This document shows, piece by piece, positions 1 to 8,604 of a stretch of 64,000 bases of DNA. Position numbers and translations under genes: made by a program. The notes under the pieces are model-generated. The model searched no databases, had not been told where the DNA came from, and saw only the letters and a list, made by a program, of their open reading frames with translations. The stretch spans positions 7,378,001-7,442,000 of the forward strand of contig NZ_CP107853.1 in NCBI RefSeq assembly GCF_036013525.1, in the 5' to 3' direction. This DNA comes from Nonomuraea sp. NBC_00507 (lineage in GTDB: Bacteria > Actinomycetota > Actinomycetes > Streptosporangiales > Streptosporangiaceae). How positions within the stretch are numbered: position 1 is the stretch's first letter; each line of letters starts with the position of its first letter.

Positions 1-972
1 CGGCGACAGGAATGCGGCGCCCGTCTTGGCCGTGCCGGCGAGCAGCTTGTCCGCGATCGTCCTGCGGTCGATGGCCAGCTCCGCCGCCTCCCGGAGCCGC
101 GGGTCGGAGAAGGGCTCACGCGAGCCGTTGAACGTGAGGTAGTGCGTCAGGACGGACGGACTGCGGACGACCCGGAACCGGCTGTCGGCGGCGACGGCCG
201 CGACCTGCCCGGACAGCAGCGCCCCCTTGTCGATCAGCCCGTCGACCTCGCCGGCGCGCAGCGCGGCGACCCGCGCGTTGGCGTCCGGGATCACCTTGAC
301 CACGATCTTCTTGTACGCCGGCGCCGCCCCGTAGTAGTGCGGGTTGGCCGCCAGCTCCGCCTGCTGCCCCTTGGTCCACCGTGTCAGCGTGTACGGCCCG
401 GTCCCCACCGGGTTCCCGGCGAAGTCCCCGGAGGCGGCGAACGCCTTCGGCGACTGGATCATGCTGTAGAACCCGGCCAGCCGCCCCGGCAGATCCGCCA
501 CCGGCCGCCGCAGCTCGAACGTCACCCGCCCGCCGTCCGCGCGCACCTCCTCCAGCTGCCCGTAAGCCGCCTCCATCCCGGCGTCGAGGCTGAAGAACGC
601 CGACTGCCGCGGCGCGATCCGCAGGAACCGCTGGACGTTGGCCACCACCGCCTCGGCGTTCAGCGCGCTCCCGTCGCTGAACCGCACGCCTTCCCGCAGG
701 GTGAACGTCCACCGCCGCCCTCCGTCCGCGCTCTCCCACGCGGTGGCCAGGGCGGGCACCGGCCGCAGCCTGTCGTCCACGCTCACCAGCGGCTCCCACA
801 CCCGGAGCGTCTGGTGCGTGAAGTAGGGATCCTGCGGTCCCGCGACCAGGTCACGGGGAGCCGCCAAGGTCAGCAGGCCGGCGTCCTGCGGGGTCTCGGG
901 CGAGCCGCCACACCCCGACAGGACCATCCCTAACAGCATGGCCGGCACCACGATCGCGGCTCGTCTCCGCAC
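1..972 (-). CDS. ABC transporter substrate-binding lipoprotein, SBP family 5 (C-terminus beyond window)
   Basis: The N-terminal 324 codons of a family 5 extracellular solute-binding protein (oligopeptide/nickel/metallophore type) are present; the gene runs off the left edge. I start it at a GTG preceded by GAGGGGAG. The first residues form a basic signal with lipobox LSGC, so it should be a lipid-anchored receptor. Family landmarks are visible in order: FTLREGVRFSDG near residue 80, the segment NPVGTGPYTL, and the RELAID-like stretch EAAELAIDRRTIADKLL near the window edge. A strong Zur-box match lies 35 bp upstream, which suggests zinc or zincophore uptake rather than peptide uptake. Substrate is inference; the family assignment is secure. 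Confidence 0.85.
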   Translation of the reverse strand, partial: MRRRAAIVVPAMLLGMVLSGCGGSPETPQDAGLLTLAAPRDLVAGPQDPYFTHQTLRVWEPLVSVDDRLRPVPALATAWESADGGRRWTFTLREGVRFSDGSALNAEAVVANVQRFLRIAPRQSAFFSLDAGMEAAYGQLEEVRADGGRVTFELRRPVADLPGRLAGFYSMIQSPKAFAASGDFAGNPVGTGPYTLTRWTKGQQAELAANPHYYGAAPAYKKIVVKVIPDANARVAALRAGEVDGLIDKGALLSGQVAAVAADSRFRVVRSPSVLTHYLTFNGSREPFSDPRLREAAELAIDRRTIADKLLAGTAKTGAAFLSP

Positions 973-1006
973 CCTTGTCTCCCCTCAGCCACTCAACCCT
1001 CAGCAA

Positions 1007-1021
1007 CGATAATGGTTTTCA
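1007..1021 (-). promoter_or_regulatory. Putative Zur (zinc uptake regulator) box
   Basis: Read on the minus strand the site is TGAAAACCATTATCG, matching 11 of 14 fixed positions of the actinobacterial Zur palindrome TGAAAATNATTTTCA. The ATGAAAA extension known from Streptomyces Zur sites is also present. It lies 35 bp upstream of the GTG of the binding-protein gene, where a repressor would block initiation. Confidence 0.6.
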
Positions 1022-1099
1022 TCATTGGTGGAAAGCGGACTGCCGCATTGAGAAGATCCGCAGATGCATGCCTTAGGCAAGGCCGCCGTGGCGGGGCCG

Positions 1100-1297
1100 T
1101 CATCGGGGCTCGGCGTCGCTCCGCACGGTCTTGTACACGCCGTAAAGGGTCTCCACTCCGCCGAGGACCATCAGGACCAGGCCGATCTTCGACGGCGTGA
1201 AGATGAAGATCTCCTCGTCGAGGCCGAACAACCACAGCGCCGTGCCGCCGACGAAGGTGGCCAGACCGGTAAGGAGCGTTTTACGCGCGGAAGTCAT
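1100..1297 (-). CDS. Small two-helix membrane protein, DUF5708-like
   Basis: A 65-residue protein with two hydrophobic helices (about residues 8-24 and 38-56) separated by a short acidic turn, GLDEEIF. Length, two-helix layout and the motif FTPSKIGLVLMVLGG resemble the small actinobacterial DUF5708 family, whose function is unknown. No convincing Shine-Dalgarno precedes the ATG. It lies on the same strand upstream of the Zur-box gene, but the operator between them argues for separate regulation. Family name is from memory; membrane topology is directly visible. Confidence 0.6.
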   Translation of the reverse strand: MTSARKTLLTGLATFVGGTALWLFGLDEEIFIFTPSKIGLVLMVLGGVETLYGVYKTVRSDAEPR

Positions 1298-1376
1298 GCC
1301 GGAAACGTTAGTGAAGAGCCAGGTCGACGATCTTCCTGCGCGTTGAGGAGATCGGTGTACATCTTTCGGGTGACGC

Positions 1377-2984
1377 TCAGCTGCCGAGGAGGCGGGCGGC
1401 CTGCTCGCGCATCTCGACCTTGCGGATCTTCCCGGTGACCGTCATCGGGAAGGAGTCGACCACGTGCACGTAGCGGGGGATCTTGTAGTGGGCCAGCCGT
1501 CCCGCGCAGAACTCCCTGATCTGCTCGGCCGTCAGCGGCTCGGCGCCCGGCCGCATGACGATCCAGGCCATGAGCTCCTCGCCGTACTTCTCGTCCGGCA
1601 CGCCGATCACCTGGACGTCGTGGATGGCCGGGTGGCCGTACAGGAACTCCTCGATCTCGCGCGGGTAGATGTTCTCACCGCCGCGGATCACCATGTCCTT
1701 GATGCGGCCGACGATGCTGACGTAGCCGTCGGCGTCCATGGCGGCCAGGTCGCCGGTACGCATCCAGCGGGCGGCGTCGATGGCCTCGGCCGTGGCCTCC
1801 GGCCGGCCCCAGTAGCCGAGCATGACCGAATAGCCGCGGGTGCACAGCTCGCCGGGCTCGCCCCGCGGTACGGTCAGCCGGGTCTCCGGGTGCACGATCT
1901 TCACCTCGATGTGCGGCATCACGCGGCCGACGGTCTCGGTGCGGCGGGCCAGGCCGTCGTCCGAGCGGGTCATCGTGGAGACGGGTGAGGTCTCGGTCAT
2001 CCCGTAGCAGATGGCGACCTCGGTCATGTTCATCTCGCTGACCACGCGCTTCATGACCTCGACGGGGCACGGGGAGCCCGCCATGATGCCGGTTCTGAGG
2101 GTGGAAAGATTGAATTTTCCGGACACGGCGAGTTCGGCGATGAACATCGTCGGCACTCCGTACAGGGACGTGCACCGCTCCCCCTGCACGGCCCGCAACG
2201 TCGCCTCCGGGTCGAAGCCGGGCGACGGCAGCACGATGCACGAGCCGTGCGAGGTCGCGCCGAGGTTGCCCATGACCATGCCGAAGCAGTGATAAAGCGG
2301 CACCGGCAGGCACACCCGGTCCCGCTCGGTGTAGCCGAGGAGTTCGCCGACGAAGTAGCCGTTGTTGAGGATGTTGTGGTGCGACAGCGTGGCGCCTTTG
2401 GGGAAGCCGGTGGTGCCCGACGTGTACTGGATGTTGATCGGGTCGTCGAACGCCAGCTCCGCCGCCCGCGCCCGCAGCGCCGCCGGGTCGCCGCGCCGGC
2501 CGCTCTCGACCAGCTCGTCCCAGCCGTCCTCGCCGATGAAGATCGCGTCCGCGAAGCCGATCTCGCCGATCATCGCGCGGTAGTCGCTGGTCTTGTGCGT
2601 GACCGCGCTGATGAGCAGCCGCATGCCGGACTGCTGGACGACGTACGCCAGTTCATGGGTGCGGTAGGCGGGATTGACGTTGACCAGGATCGCGCCGATC
2701 TTCGCGGTGGCGTACTGGACGAGCACCCATTCGGCGCAGTTGGGCGCCCAGATGCCGACCCGGTCGCCCTTGGCGACGCCCCTGACCATGAGTCCGAGCG
2801 CGACCTCGTTGACGGCGGCGTCCAGCTCGGCGTACGTCCAGCGGCGCCCGGCCGCCACATCCACCAGCGCCTCGCGGTCACCGAATCGCGCCACCGCGCG
2901 CTCGAAGTTCTCCCCGACCGTCTCGCCCAGCAGGGGCATCTCCGACCCGCCGGAGGTGTACGAGACCATTGCGTCAGCAACCAT
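1377..2984 (-). CDS. Acyl-CoA ligase (AMP-binding, FadD type)
   Basis: A 535-residue adenylate-forming enzyme that would activate a carboxylic acid with ATP and CoA. The AMP-binding P-loop YTSGTTGFPKG is at residues 187-197, the A5 motif YGMTETSP and the hinge motif GRIKDMVIRGGENIYPREIE follow, and the catalytic lysine near residue 523 lies in PMTVTGKIRK. The reading frame stays open further upstream into the divergent gene, but that extension has no ribosome site and overlaps it. The ATG chosen has GGGAGA about 10 bases before it and leaves an 85 bp divergent promoter. Medium- or long-chain acids are the likely substrate class; the exact acid is unknown. Confidence 0.92.
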   Translation of the reverse strand: MVADAMVSYTSGGSEMPLLGETVGENFERAVARFGDREALVDVAAGRRWTYAELDAAVNEVALGLMVRGVAKGDRVGIWAPNCAEWVLVQYATAKIGAILVNVNPAYRTHELAYVVQQSGMRLLISAVTHKTSDYRAMIGEIGFADAIFIGEDGWDELVESGRRGDPAALRARAAELAFDDPINIQYTSGTTGFPKGATLSHHNILNNGYFVGELLGYTERDRVCLPVPLYHCFGMVMGNLGATSHGSCIVLPSPGFDPEATLRAVQGERCTSLYGVPTMFIAELAVSGKFNLSTLRTGIMAGSPCPVEVMKRVVSEMNMTEVAICYGMTETSPVSTMTRSDDGLARRTETVGRVMPHIEVKIVHPETRLTVPRGEPGELCTRGYSVMLGYWGRPEATAEAIDAARWMRTGDLAAMDADGYVSIVGRIKDMVIRGGENIYPREIEEFLYGHPAIHDVQVIGVPDEKYGEELMAWIVMRPGAEPLTAEQIREFCAGRLAHYKIPRYVHVVDSFPMTVTGKIRKVEMREQAARLLGS

Positions 2985-3018
2985 GCACGCAGGATCTCCC
3001 GGGACCGAGCCCGCCGCC

Positions 3019-3034
3019 ACCCCCGTTCGGGGGT
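3019..3034. promoter_or_regulatory. Inverted repeat ACCCCC-N4-GGGGGT, RamA-like operator
   Basis: Perfect 6-bp arms ACCCCC and GGGGGT flank GTTC in the 85 bp between the divergent ligase and GAF-LuxR genes. Corynebacterial RamA, a regulator with the same domain order as the product next door, is known to bind runs of 4-6 G or C flanked by A/T in tandem or inverted pairs. The match in both motif and context makes this the likely operator. Confidence 0.5.
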
Positions 3035-3069
3035 AGCCTGCCGCAGCCGGGCTCGTCCATGCTGGTGAC

Positions 3070-3927
3070 ATGGCCGCACTGCACGTGCCCGCCGAGGCGC
3101 TCCACACCGCCGTCGGACGGCTGCGCCGGGCGACGGGGCTGCCCGTCGCGTTCGGCGGCCTGGTGCCGGACGGGCGGCACGGCGTCACGCTGACCGAGTT
3201 CAGCGGCACCCTGACCGGCGCGCTGCGCGGCCTGGTCGTCAGCGCGGGCAACGGGCTGGGCGGCCGCGTGATCACCACGGCCCGCCCCGGCGCCGTCGAC
3301 GACTACGCCGCCGACCCGCGCATCAGCCACGAGTACGACAAACCGGTCACCCTCGAGGGGCTGCGGGCGATCGCCGCGGTGCCGGTCACGGTGCACGGCA
3401 CGGTGTCCGGCGTCCTGTACGGCGGGATCCGCGAGCCCTTGTCGATCAGCGACCGCGTGGTGGACGCCATGACCCAGGTCGCCGCCCGGGTGAGCTTCGA
3501 GGTGACCGTGCGCCGCGAGGTGGAACGCAGGCTGGCCGAGCTGGAGACGGCGGCCATCACCCGGGCCGCCCGTGAGACGCCGACCGCGGGGGAGTGGGAG
3601 GCTGTCCGCCTGGCCCACGCCCAGCTCAGGGCCATCACGCAGGAGATCGGAGACGCCGGGATCCGAGCACGGCTGGCGGACGTGTGCGACCGGCTGGCCC
3701 GCCCCGGCGGCCGCCCTGCCGACGACCAGCCGAACCCGCTGTCGCCACGCGAACTGGACGTGCTGGCCCTGGTCGCGGTCGGCTGCGGAAACGCCGAGAC
3801 AGCCGGTCGGCTCGGCATCCGCCCGGAGACGGTCAAGAGCTATCTGCGTAACGCCATGCGCAAACTGGGCACCCACACCCGCACGGAAACCGTCATCGCC
3901 GCCCGCCGCCGCGGCTTCCTCCCTTGA
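3070..3927 (+). CDS. GAF-LuxR transcriptional regulator, RamA-like
   Basis: A 285-residue DNA-binding regulator. Residues about 15-160 form a GAF-type sensory domain (GLGGRVITTARPG and LRAIAAVPVTVHG are typical strands). Residues about 218-285 form a LuxR/FixJ helix-turn-helix beginning LSPRELDVLALVA with recognition helix region RPETVKSYLRNAMRKLG. This order matches RamA-type regulators of acetate and fatty-acid metabolism, and the gene is divergent from an acyl-CoA ligase. No response-regulator receiver domain is present, so it probably senses a metabolite rather than a kinase signal. Target and ligand are inference. Confidence 0.85.
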   Translation: MAALHVPAEALHTAVGRLRRATGLPVAFGGLVPDGRHGVTLTEFSGTLTGALRGLVVSAGNGLGGRVITTARPGAVDDYAADPRISHEYDKPVTLEGLRAIAAVPVTVHGTVSGVLYGGIREPLSISDRVVDAMTQVAARVSFEVTVRREVERRLAELETAAITRAARETPTAGEWEAVRLAHAQLRAITQEIGDAGIRARLADVCDRLARPGGRPADDQPNPLSPRELDVLALVAVGCGNAETAGRLGIRPETVKSYLRNAMRKLGTHTRTETVIAARRRGFLP

Positions 3928-3928
3928 G

Positions 3929-4870
3929 CTACGTCACCTCGTCGAGCAGGCCGCTGAGGAGGTCTCCCAGGCGTTCGGTGTCGTCGGCGATGGCGATGAG
4001 CACGACGCTCACGCCCAGCTCGGGCAGCCGGGCCAGCCGGGCTCGCAGCCCCCACCAGCCGCCACCGTGCCGATAGACGCGGTGCCCGGCGTGCGTGCGC
4101 ACTCCCATTCCCCAGGCGTAGTCGATCGGCGTTCCGTCCTCGAGGCGGCCCGGGGTTTGCAGGAGGGCGGAGATGCCGAGTTCGTCGGCGTTGAGGGCCT
4201 GGCTCCACCGCAGGAGGTCTCTGGCGGTGGTCCACACGCCTCCGTCGCCCAAGGACAGCGGTGCCGGATGCCGGCGTGCCAGCGGCGCCGCGCCGGGAGG
4301 TGCGGGGGCGGGGCCGGGCCAGTAGCACGTGTCGTTCATCGCCAGGGGGGCGAAGAGATGGTGGTGCGCGAAGCCGGGCAGGGGCTGATCGGCTGCCCGT
4401 TCCACTGCGGCGGCCAGGCAGACGTATCCCGCGTTCGAATAAACGTACTCGCTGCCTGGCCTTCCTTGGAGGGCGGGGAAGCGGGTGAGGGCCCGGATGA
4501 CGCCGTGGCTGGTGCGGTCGCCGTTCATGAGGGCGTCGATCTCGGCATCGGGTGGCAGGGCCGCGATGTGGTGCAGAAGATGCCGGAGCCGGACGGCCTC
4601 GGCCCATGCGGGGAGCTGGGGCAGCCAGTCCGACACGGCGGATCCCAGGTCCAGCGCGCCCTGCTGGACGAGCAGCGCGGCGCAGGCGGCGGTGATCTGT
4701 TTGGACAGGGATGCCGCGTAGACGGGGGTCGTGGCGGTGAGGGTGCCGCCGGTGGCCGTGAGTCCCTGTGCGTGGAAGAGGGGTGGGTCGTCGCGGTGCT
4801 GCAGCCCGAGGACGAGCGGCTCGCCAGGGTGGTAGCCGGCTTCGGCGATGCGCTGCGGCAGTCGCGGCAT
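3929..4870 (-). CDS. Serine beta-lactamase / penicillin-binding-like hydrolase (class C fold)
   Basis: A 313-residue cytoplasmic-looking serine hydrolase of the beta-lactamase (class C / esterase) superfamily. The catalytic tetrad SLSK is at residues 54-57, the second motif YSN at 144-146, and the third-motif equivalent HGGG follows near residue 270. No signal peptide is visible, so a beta-lactam resistance role is less likely than an esterase or peptidase role. The ATG is preceded by AAGGGA. Its 3' end is practically flush with the convergent regulator gene. Just upstream sit the remains of a GntR regulator gene that may once have controlled it. Confidence 0.85.
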   Translation of the reverse strand: MPRLPQRIAEAGYHPGEPLVLGLQHRDDPPLFHAQGLTATGGTLTATTPVYAASLSKQITAACAALLVQQGALDLGSAVSDWLPQLPAWAEAVRLRHLLHHIAALPPDAEIDALMNGDRTSHGVIRALTRFPALQGRPGSEYVYSNAGYVCLAAAVERAADQPLPGFAHHHLFAPLAMNDTCYWPGPAPAPPGAAPLARRHPAPLSLGDGGVWTTARDLLRWSQALNADELGISALLQTPGRLEDGTPIDYAWGMGVRTHAGHRVYRHGGGWWGLRARLARLPELGVSVVLIAIADDTERLGDLLSGLLDEVT

Positions 4871-4974
4871 GCGCAGGTCCCTTCGTCGTGCAGTGAGCGG
4901 TGCAGCCGGCCACCGCCTCCATGCTGCCGCGCATCGCCGCGGCGGCCGCCTCGGGGGGCGCTGCTCGACGGCGT

Positions 4975-5141
4975 CCCGCCCGGCATCAGACCGTACTCGA
5001 TGGCGCTCGGCAGCAGGCTCGGCGTGCTCTGCCGCAGGTAGGTGCCGTCTCCTTGACGGACCTCTATGATGCCCAGCACGTCCAGCGCCGTGAGCGCCTC
5101 CCTGACGGTGGAGCGGCCCACGCCGAGTGTCTCCGGCAGCT
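4975..5141 (-). pseudogene. GntR-family regulator remnant
   Basis: In one frame the minus strand encodes LPETLGVGRSTVREALTAL followed by a winged segment ending VRQGDGTYLR. This is the recognition helix and wing of a FadR-type GntR regulator. The first half of the helix-turn-helix is absent, there is no start codon or ribosome site, and the frame loses similarity after residues LMPGGT. The break at about 5142 coincides with the ribosome site of an unrelated rightward open frame, so this looks like a deletion scar. Confidence 0.6.
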
Positions 5142-5153
5142 GTCAAGGAGGAC

Positions 5154-5330
5154 ATGAGCTGGAACGGCGTGGACATGAAGGCCGACCGCTGCGTGGGCTC
5201 CCACCTGGCCCGCATGGAGCTGCGGCCCGGCGACGAGGTCGCGTTTTGCGTGCGGATGTCCTGCGACCACCGCGCACAGCGCATGCGGTCCGCGAGGGCG
5301 GGTAATGACCGCCCACCGAGTGAAGGATGA
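5154..5330 (+). CDS. Small ORF translationally coupled to recQ, function unknown
   Basis: A 58-codon frame with an excellent ribosome site (AAGGAGGAC) directly before its ATG. Its stop overlaps the first candidate ATG of recQ as ATGA. About the first 48 codons have near-exclusive G/C third positions, as real genes here do; the last ten do not. The peptide has four cysteines and a segment HLARMELRPGDEVAFC, and I recognise no family. It may be a genuine leader gene of recQ or the 5' fragment of a gene lost in the same rearrangement that truncated the GntR gene. Confidence 0.35.
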   Translation: MSWNGVDMKADRCVGSHLARMELRPGDEVAFCVRMSCDHRAQRMRSARAGNDRPPSEG

Positions 5331-6982
5331 GTGGCATGCGATGGTGGATGGGGCTGAAGGGCCGGTTCGGGCGGAAGGGGCGGCGGTTACGGGCCACGGC
5401 CCGGCAGCGCTTCGGCTGGCAGAAGCTGCGACCGGGCCAGCAGGAGGCGATGGAGCACTTGCTCAACGGGCGTGACGTGCTGCTCGTCATGCCGACCGGG
5501 GGCGGCAAGTCGGCAGTTTACCAACTTCCCACGCTGCTGCTCGAGGGACCGACGATCGTCGTCTCGCCGCTCATCGCGCTCCAGCGTGACCAGGTGACCG
5601 GCCTGCTCAAGGTCGACGCGGGCGGCGCCGTGGCGGTGAACTCGACCTCCTCCGTGGCGGCGGGACTGGAGAAGGTGACGGCCGGGCACGCGGCGTTCGT
5701 GTTCCTGTCCCCGGAACAGCTCGCCAAGCCCGACGTCGTCGAACGGCTCGCGCAGGCCGGACCGTCGCTGATCGCGATCGACGAGGCCCACTGCGTCTCC
5801 TCCTGGGGGCACGACTTCCGCCCCGACTATCAGCGGCTCGGGAAGGTCATCGAGCGTCTCGGACATCCGCCGGTAGTGGCGATGACCGCCACAGCCGCGC
5901 CGAACGTCCGCGAGGAGATCGTCGGCTCGCTCGGACTGGCCGACCCGGTGGAGATCGTCAGGGGTTTCGACCGGCCGAACATCTCGCTGGAGGTCCGGCG
6001 GTTCGTCCGCGCGGAGGACAAGAGCCAGGCGCTGGTCGAGCACGCCGCCTCCCGCGGCGGTCTCGGCCTGGTGTACGTCGCCACCCGCAAGGAGAGCGAG
6101 GAGTACGCCACGGCGCTGGCCGCGAGGGGACGCCGGGCCGAGCCCTACCACGGGGGCATGCGGGGCGCCGAACGCACCCGCGTGCACGAGCTGTTCACCC
6201 GGGGAGACGTGGACACCGTCGTCGCGACCTCGGCTTTCGGTATGGGCATCGATCGGCCCGACGTGCGCTACGTGCTGCACGCCGAGCCGCCGGAATCGCC
6301 CGACGCGTACTACCAGGAGATCGGCCGGGCCGGCCGGGACGGCGCGCCCGCCTCGGCGGTGCTGTTCTACCGGCAGGAGGACCTGGGCCTGCGCCGGTTC
6401 TTCGCCGGCGGCCGAGCTGACCGCGAGGCGCTGCTGCGCGTGGCGACGCTGGCTCGCCAGCACGCCGGTACGGTGCCCGCGGGCGAGCTGGCCGCGCTGC
6501 TCAAGGTGAGCACGTCACGCCTCACCATGCTGGTCAACCTGCTGGAACGGGCGGGCGCGCTCTCCGTGACCGACACCGGCGACCTGCGCTACACCGCTGG
6601 CAGGATGACGCCGCAGCAGGCCGCCGCGCGGGCGGTCGAGCTGGACGAGACGCGGCACCGAGTCGACGACTCGCGGATCGACATGATGCGCGGCTACGCC
6701 GAGACCAGGGGGTGCCGCCGCCGGTTCCTGCTCGAATACTTCGGCGAGCCGTACCCCCGCAGGTGCGGCGCGTGCGACACCTGCGCGAGCGGTCAGGCGT
6801 CCGAGCCGGTGCCCCTGCCCGGCAAAGGGGCGTTCCCCGTGCGGGCGAAGGTGACGCACACGATGTGGGGGCCGGGGACGGTCATGAGCCGCGAGCATGA
6901 CCGGATCACCGTGCTGTTCGACTCGGTCGGCTACAAGACCCTGTCGCTGGCGGTGGTGGAGGACGTACTCCGCCGGACGTAG
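5327..6982 (+). CDS. recQ: ATP-dependent DNA helicase RecQ
   Basis: A 551-residue 3'-5' superfamily 2 helicase for recombination and fork repair. Walker A is MPTGGGKS (55-62), Walker B DEAH (152-155), followed by the RecQ aromatic loop CVSSWGHDFRPDY, motif III MTATA and motif VI QEIGRAGRDG. The zinc subdomain has Cys about 462 and RRCGACDTC near 480-486. There is no HRDC domain; instead the protein ends in a small domain containing THTMWGPGTV and TVLFDSVGYKTLS, seen in short actinobacterial RecQ proteins. The start is ambiguous among ATGs at 5327, 5336 and 5341; the GAAGG just upstream is better spaced for 5336. Confidence 0.95.
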   Translation: MSGMRWWMGLKGRFGRKGRRLRATARQRFGWQKLRPGQQEAMEHLLNGRDVLLVMPTGGGKSAVYQLPTLLLEGPTIVVSPLIALQRDQVTGLLKVDAGGAVAVNSTSSVAAGLEKVTAGHAAFVFLSPEQLAKPDVVERLAQAGPSLIAIDEAHCVSSWGHDFRPDYQRLGKVIERLGHPPVVAMTATAAPNVREEIVGSLGLADPVEIVRGFDRPNISLEVRRFVRAEDKSQALVEHAASRGGLGLVYVATRKESEEYATALAARGRRAEPYHGGMRGAERTRVHELFTRGDVDTVVATSAFGMGIDRPDVRYVLHAEPPESPDAYYQEIGRAGRDGAPASAVLFYRQEDLGLRRFFAGGRADREALLRVATLARQHAGTVPAGELAALLKVSTSRLTMLVNLLERAGALSVTDTGDLRYTAGRMTPQQAAARAVELDETRHRVDDSRIDMMRGYAETRGCRRRFLLEYFGEPYPRRCGACDTCASGQASEPVPLPGKGAFPVRAKVTHTMWGPGTVMSREHDRITVLFDSVGYKTLSLAVVEDVLRRT

Positions 6983-7016
6983 GTCCGGCTCACGCGGCCT
7001 CAGTACCCCCGGACCT
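6981..7016. terminator. Possible shared terminator stem between convergent recQ and FAD-oxidoreductase genes
   Basis: AGGTCCGG pairs with CCGGACCT across a 20-base loop, spanning both stop codons. Arms are perfect but the loop is long and no T-run follows, so strength is uncertain. Confidence 0.35.
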
Positions 7017-8604
7017 GCGGCCAGGCCAGTTCGAAACCGTCGGCCGCGAGCTCGTTCTGGAACCGTTCGAGCAGCGCCGGGTCCTGGTGCACCTGTGCCG
7101 GTTCGAGCCGGTTGTCCAGGCAGTGGGCGGCGAGCGCCCCGGCCGCCTCGCCGACGTTCCACTCGACCGGGTGCAGGCGGTAGCAGCCGTTGGTGATGTG
7201 GGTGGTGCCGATGTTCTTCCCGGCGGCCAGCAGGTTCCGCACCCGCACGGGCAACAGCGCGCCGAGGGGTATCTGGAACGGGCAGCTGGCGACGTCGATG
7301 TAGTTGTCGCCGCCGGTGGACGGATGCAGGTCGATGCGGTACATGCCCACCCCGACGGTGTCCGGATAGGCCACGGCGCCGTGCTCGCCCCGGACGGCGA
7401 GGGACAGGTCGTGCTCCACCACGGTGCGGTGAGCGCGGATGCGCCGGGACTCCCTGATGTAGGGCTCCTTCGCCAGTCCGTCCACGCTTCCCATCACGTC
7501 GGGGCGCAGGCGCAGTCCCGGCCACCCGGCGCCGCCGTCGGGCCGGGGCGCCTCGGTCTGCAGCCAGTAGAGCATGCTCAGAGCCAGTTGCCGGGCGCCG
7601 TCGAGATGCTTGTCCCGCTCCGCGTCGGAGACGCCGATCAGCGGTCCGGGCAGATAGTCGATCATCGGCCAGTTCACCACGGTGACGTCGCTGACCGCGA
7701 AACCGGGCGCGAAGAGCTCGCGGGCGAGGATGCGCCGGAACACCCACAGGTCCTTGTCCCCGGGATCGCGGCTCTGGTCGGCCACGATCGGCCCGGTGGC
7801 GGCGTGCGGCACGAAGGTGCGCGGCACCGGTTCCAGCGTGCGCGGGTCCGGCGCCACGAGGCTGAGCAGGCGGTCCGGCCAGAAAGGCGGCCGGTAGTCG
7901 CGCCAGAACCCGTACTGGCTCGGCCGGTCGACGGTGTGGTCCTCACCCTCCCGGTGCTCGACCGCGAACACCCAGGAGAACGCCTGCATGTTGTCCGGCT
8001 GGGCGTGCGCGGGGGCGCTCGGCTCACCGGTGTCGGCCTGCGACTCGAACCCGGTCACATGCTCGACCCCGGCGAGCGGCAACACATCACCCAGCTCGGT
8101 CGCGTCCAGGACGTACGGTGCGCTCGCCTCCACGCGTTCGCCGTCCGGCCCCTCGAAACAGACCGACGCCACGCGATCGCCGGCCGCCTCGGCGGACACG
8201 GGGCGGTGTCGGCGCCAGATCACCAGCCGGCCCGCCGCGAGGTAGGGGCCCACCATGGCGTCCAGGACGGCGGCGGCGACACGGGGTTCGCAGCAGAGCC
8301 GACTCACCCGGCCGAGCCCGGGATTGAGGTCGGTCACGGCACGGGCCGCCGGGATGAGCGGATACCAGGTGCGGTAATGGTCGCGGATCGCCTGACGCAG
8401 CGCCCGGTAGGAGCGGGTCGCGCCGAACTGCTCGATCCACGGGTGCTCATCCGGCGGCACGCCTTGGCTGGTCAGCTGCCCGCCGAGCCAGTCGCCCTCC
8501 TCGGTCAGCAGCACCGTGCGACCACGTCGCAACGCCGCGAGCGCGGCGGCGACCCCACCGAGGCCGCCTCCGACGACCAGAACATCGGCCTTCCAGCCAG
8601 TCAC
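7000..8604 (-). CDS. FAD-dependent oxidoreductase (FAD_oxidored family), last gene of the LacI/Dpp operon
   Basis: A 534-residue flavoprotein. The Rossmann dinucleotide motif VVGGGLGG is at residues 10-17, then an E at the end of strand two (TEEGDWLGGQ), typical of FAD-dependent enzymes related to fumarate reductases and of the PF12831 group. The C-terminal FAD motif LLAAGKNIGTTHITNG is present. No signal peptide, so it is cytosolic. The GTG start overlaps the stop of the upstream transporter ATPase as GTGA, so it is translated with the importer and probably oxidises the imported compound. A second, clearly related enzyme lies at 21,108-22,406. Substrate unknown. Confidence 0.85.
   Translation of the reverse strand: MTGWKADVLVVGGGLGGVAAALAALRRGRTVLLTEEGDWLGGQLTSQGVPPDEHPWIEQFGATRSYRALRQAIRDHYRTWYPLIPAARAVTDLNPGLGRVSRLCCEPRVAAAVLDAMVGPYLAAGRLVIWRRHRPVSAEAAGDRVASVCFEGPDGERVEASAPYVLDATELGDVLPLAGVEHVTGFESQADTGEPSAPAHAQPDNMQAFSWVFAVEHREGEDHTVDRPSQYGFWRDYRPPFWPDRLLSLVAPDPRTLEPVPRTFVPHAATGPIVADQSRDPGDKDLWVFRRILARELFAPGFAVSDVTVVNWPMIDYLPGPLIGVSDAERDKHLDGARQLALSMLYWLQTEAPRPDGGAGWPGLRLRPDVMGSVDGLAKEPYIRESRRIRAHRTVVEHDLSLAVRGEHGAVAYPDTVGVGMYRIDLHPSTGGDNYIDVASCPFQIPLGALLPVRVRNLLAAGKNIGTTHITNGCYRLHPVEWNVGEAAGALAAHCLDNRLEPAQVHQDPALLERFQNELAADGFELAWPQVRGY

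Noticed and set aside
2985..3278. Long in-frame extension of the acyl-CoA ligase to an upstream start
   Set aside because: It would run through the divergent regulator gene, has no ribosome site and its residues are not like the family; open antisense frames are expected at this GC content.
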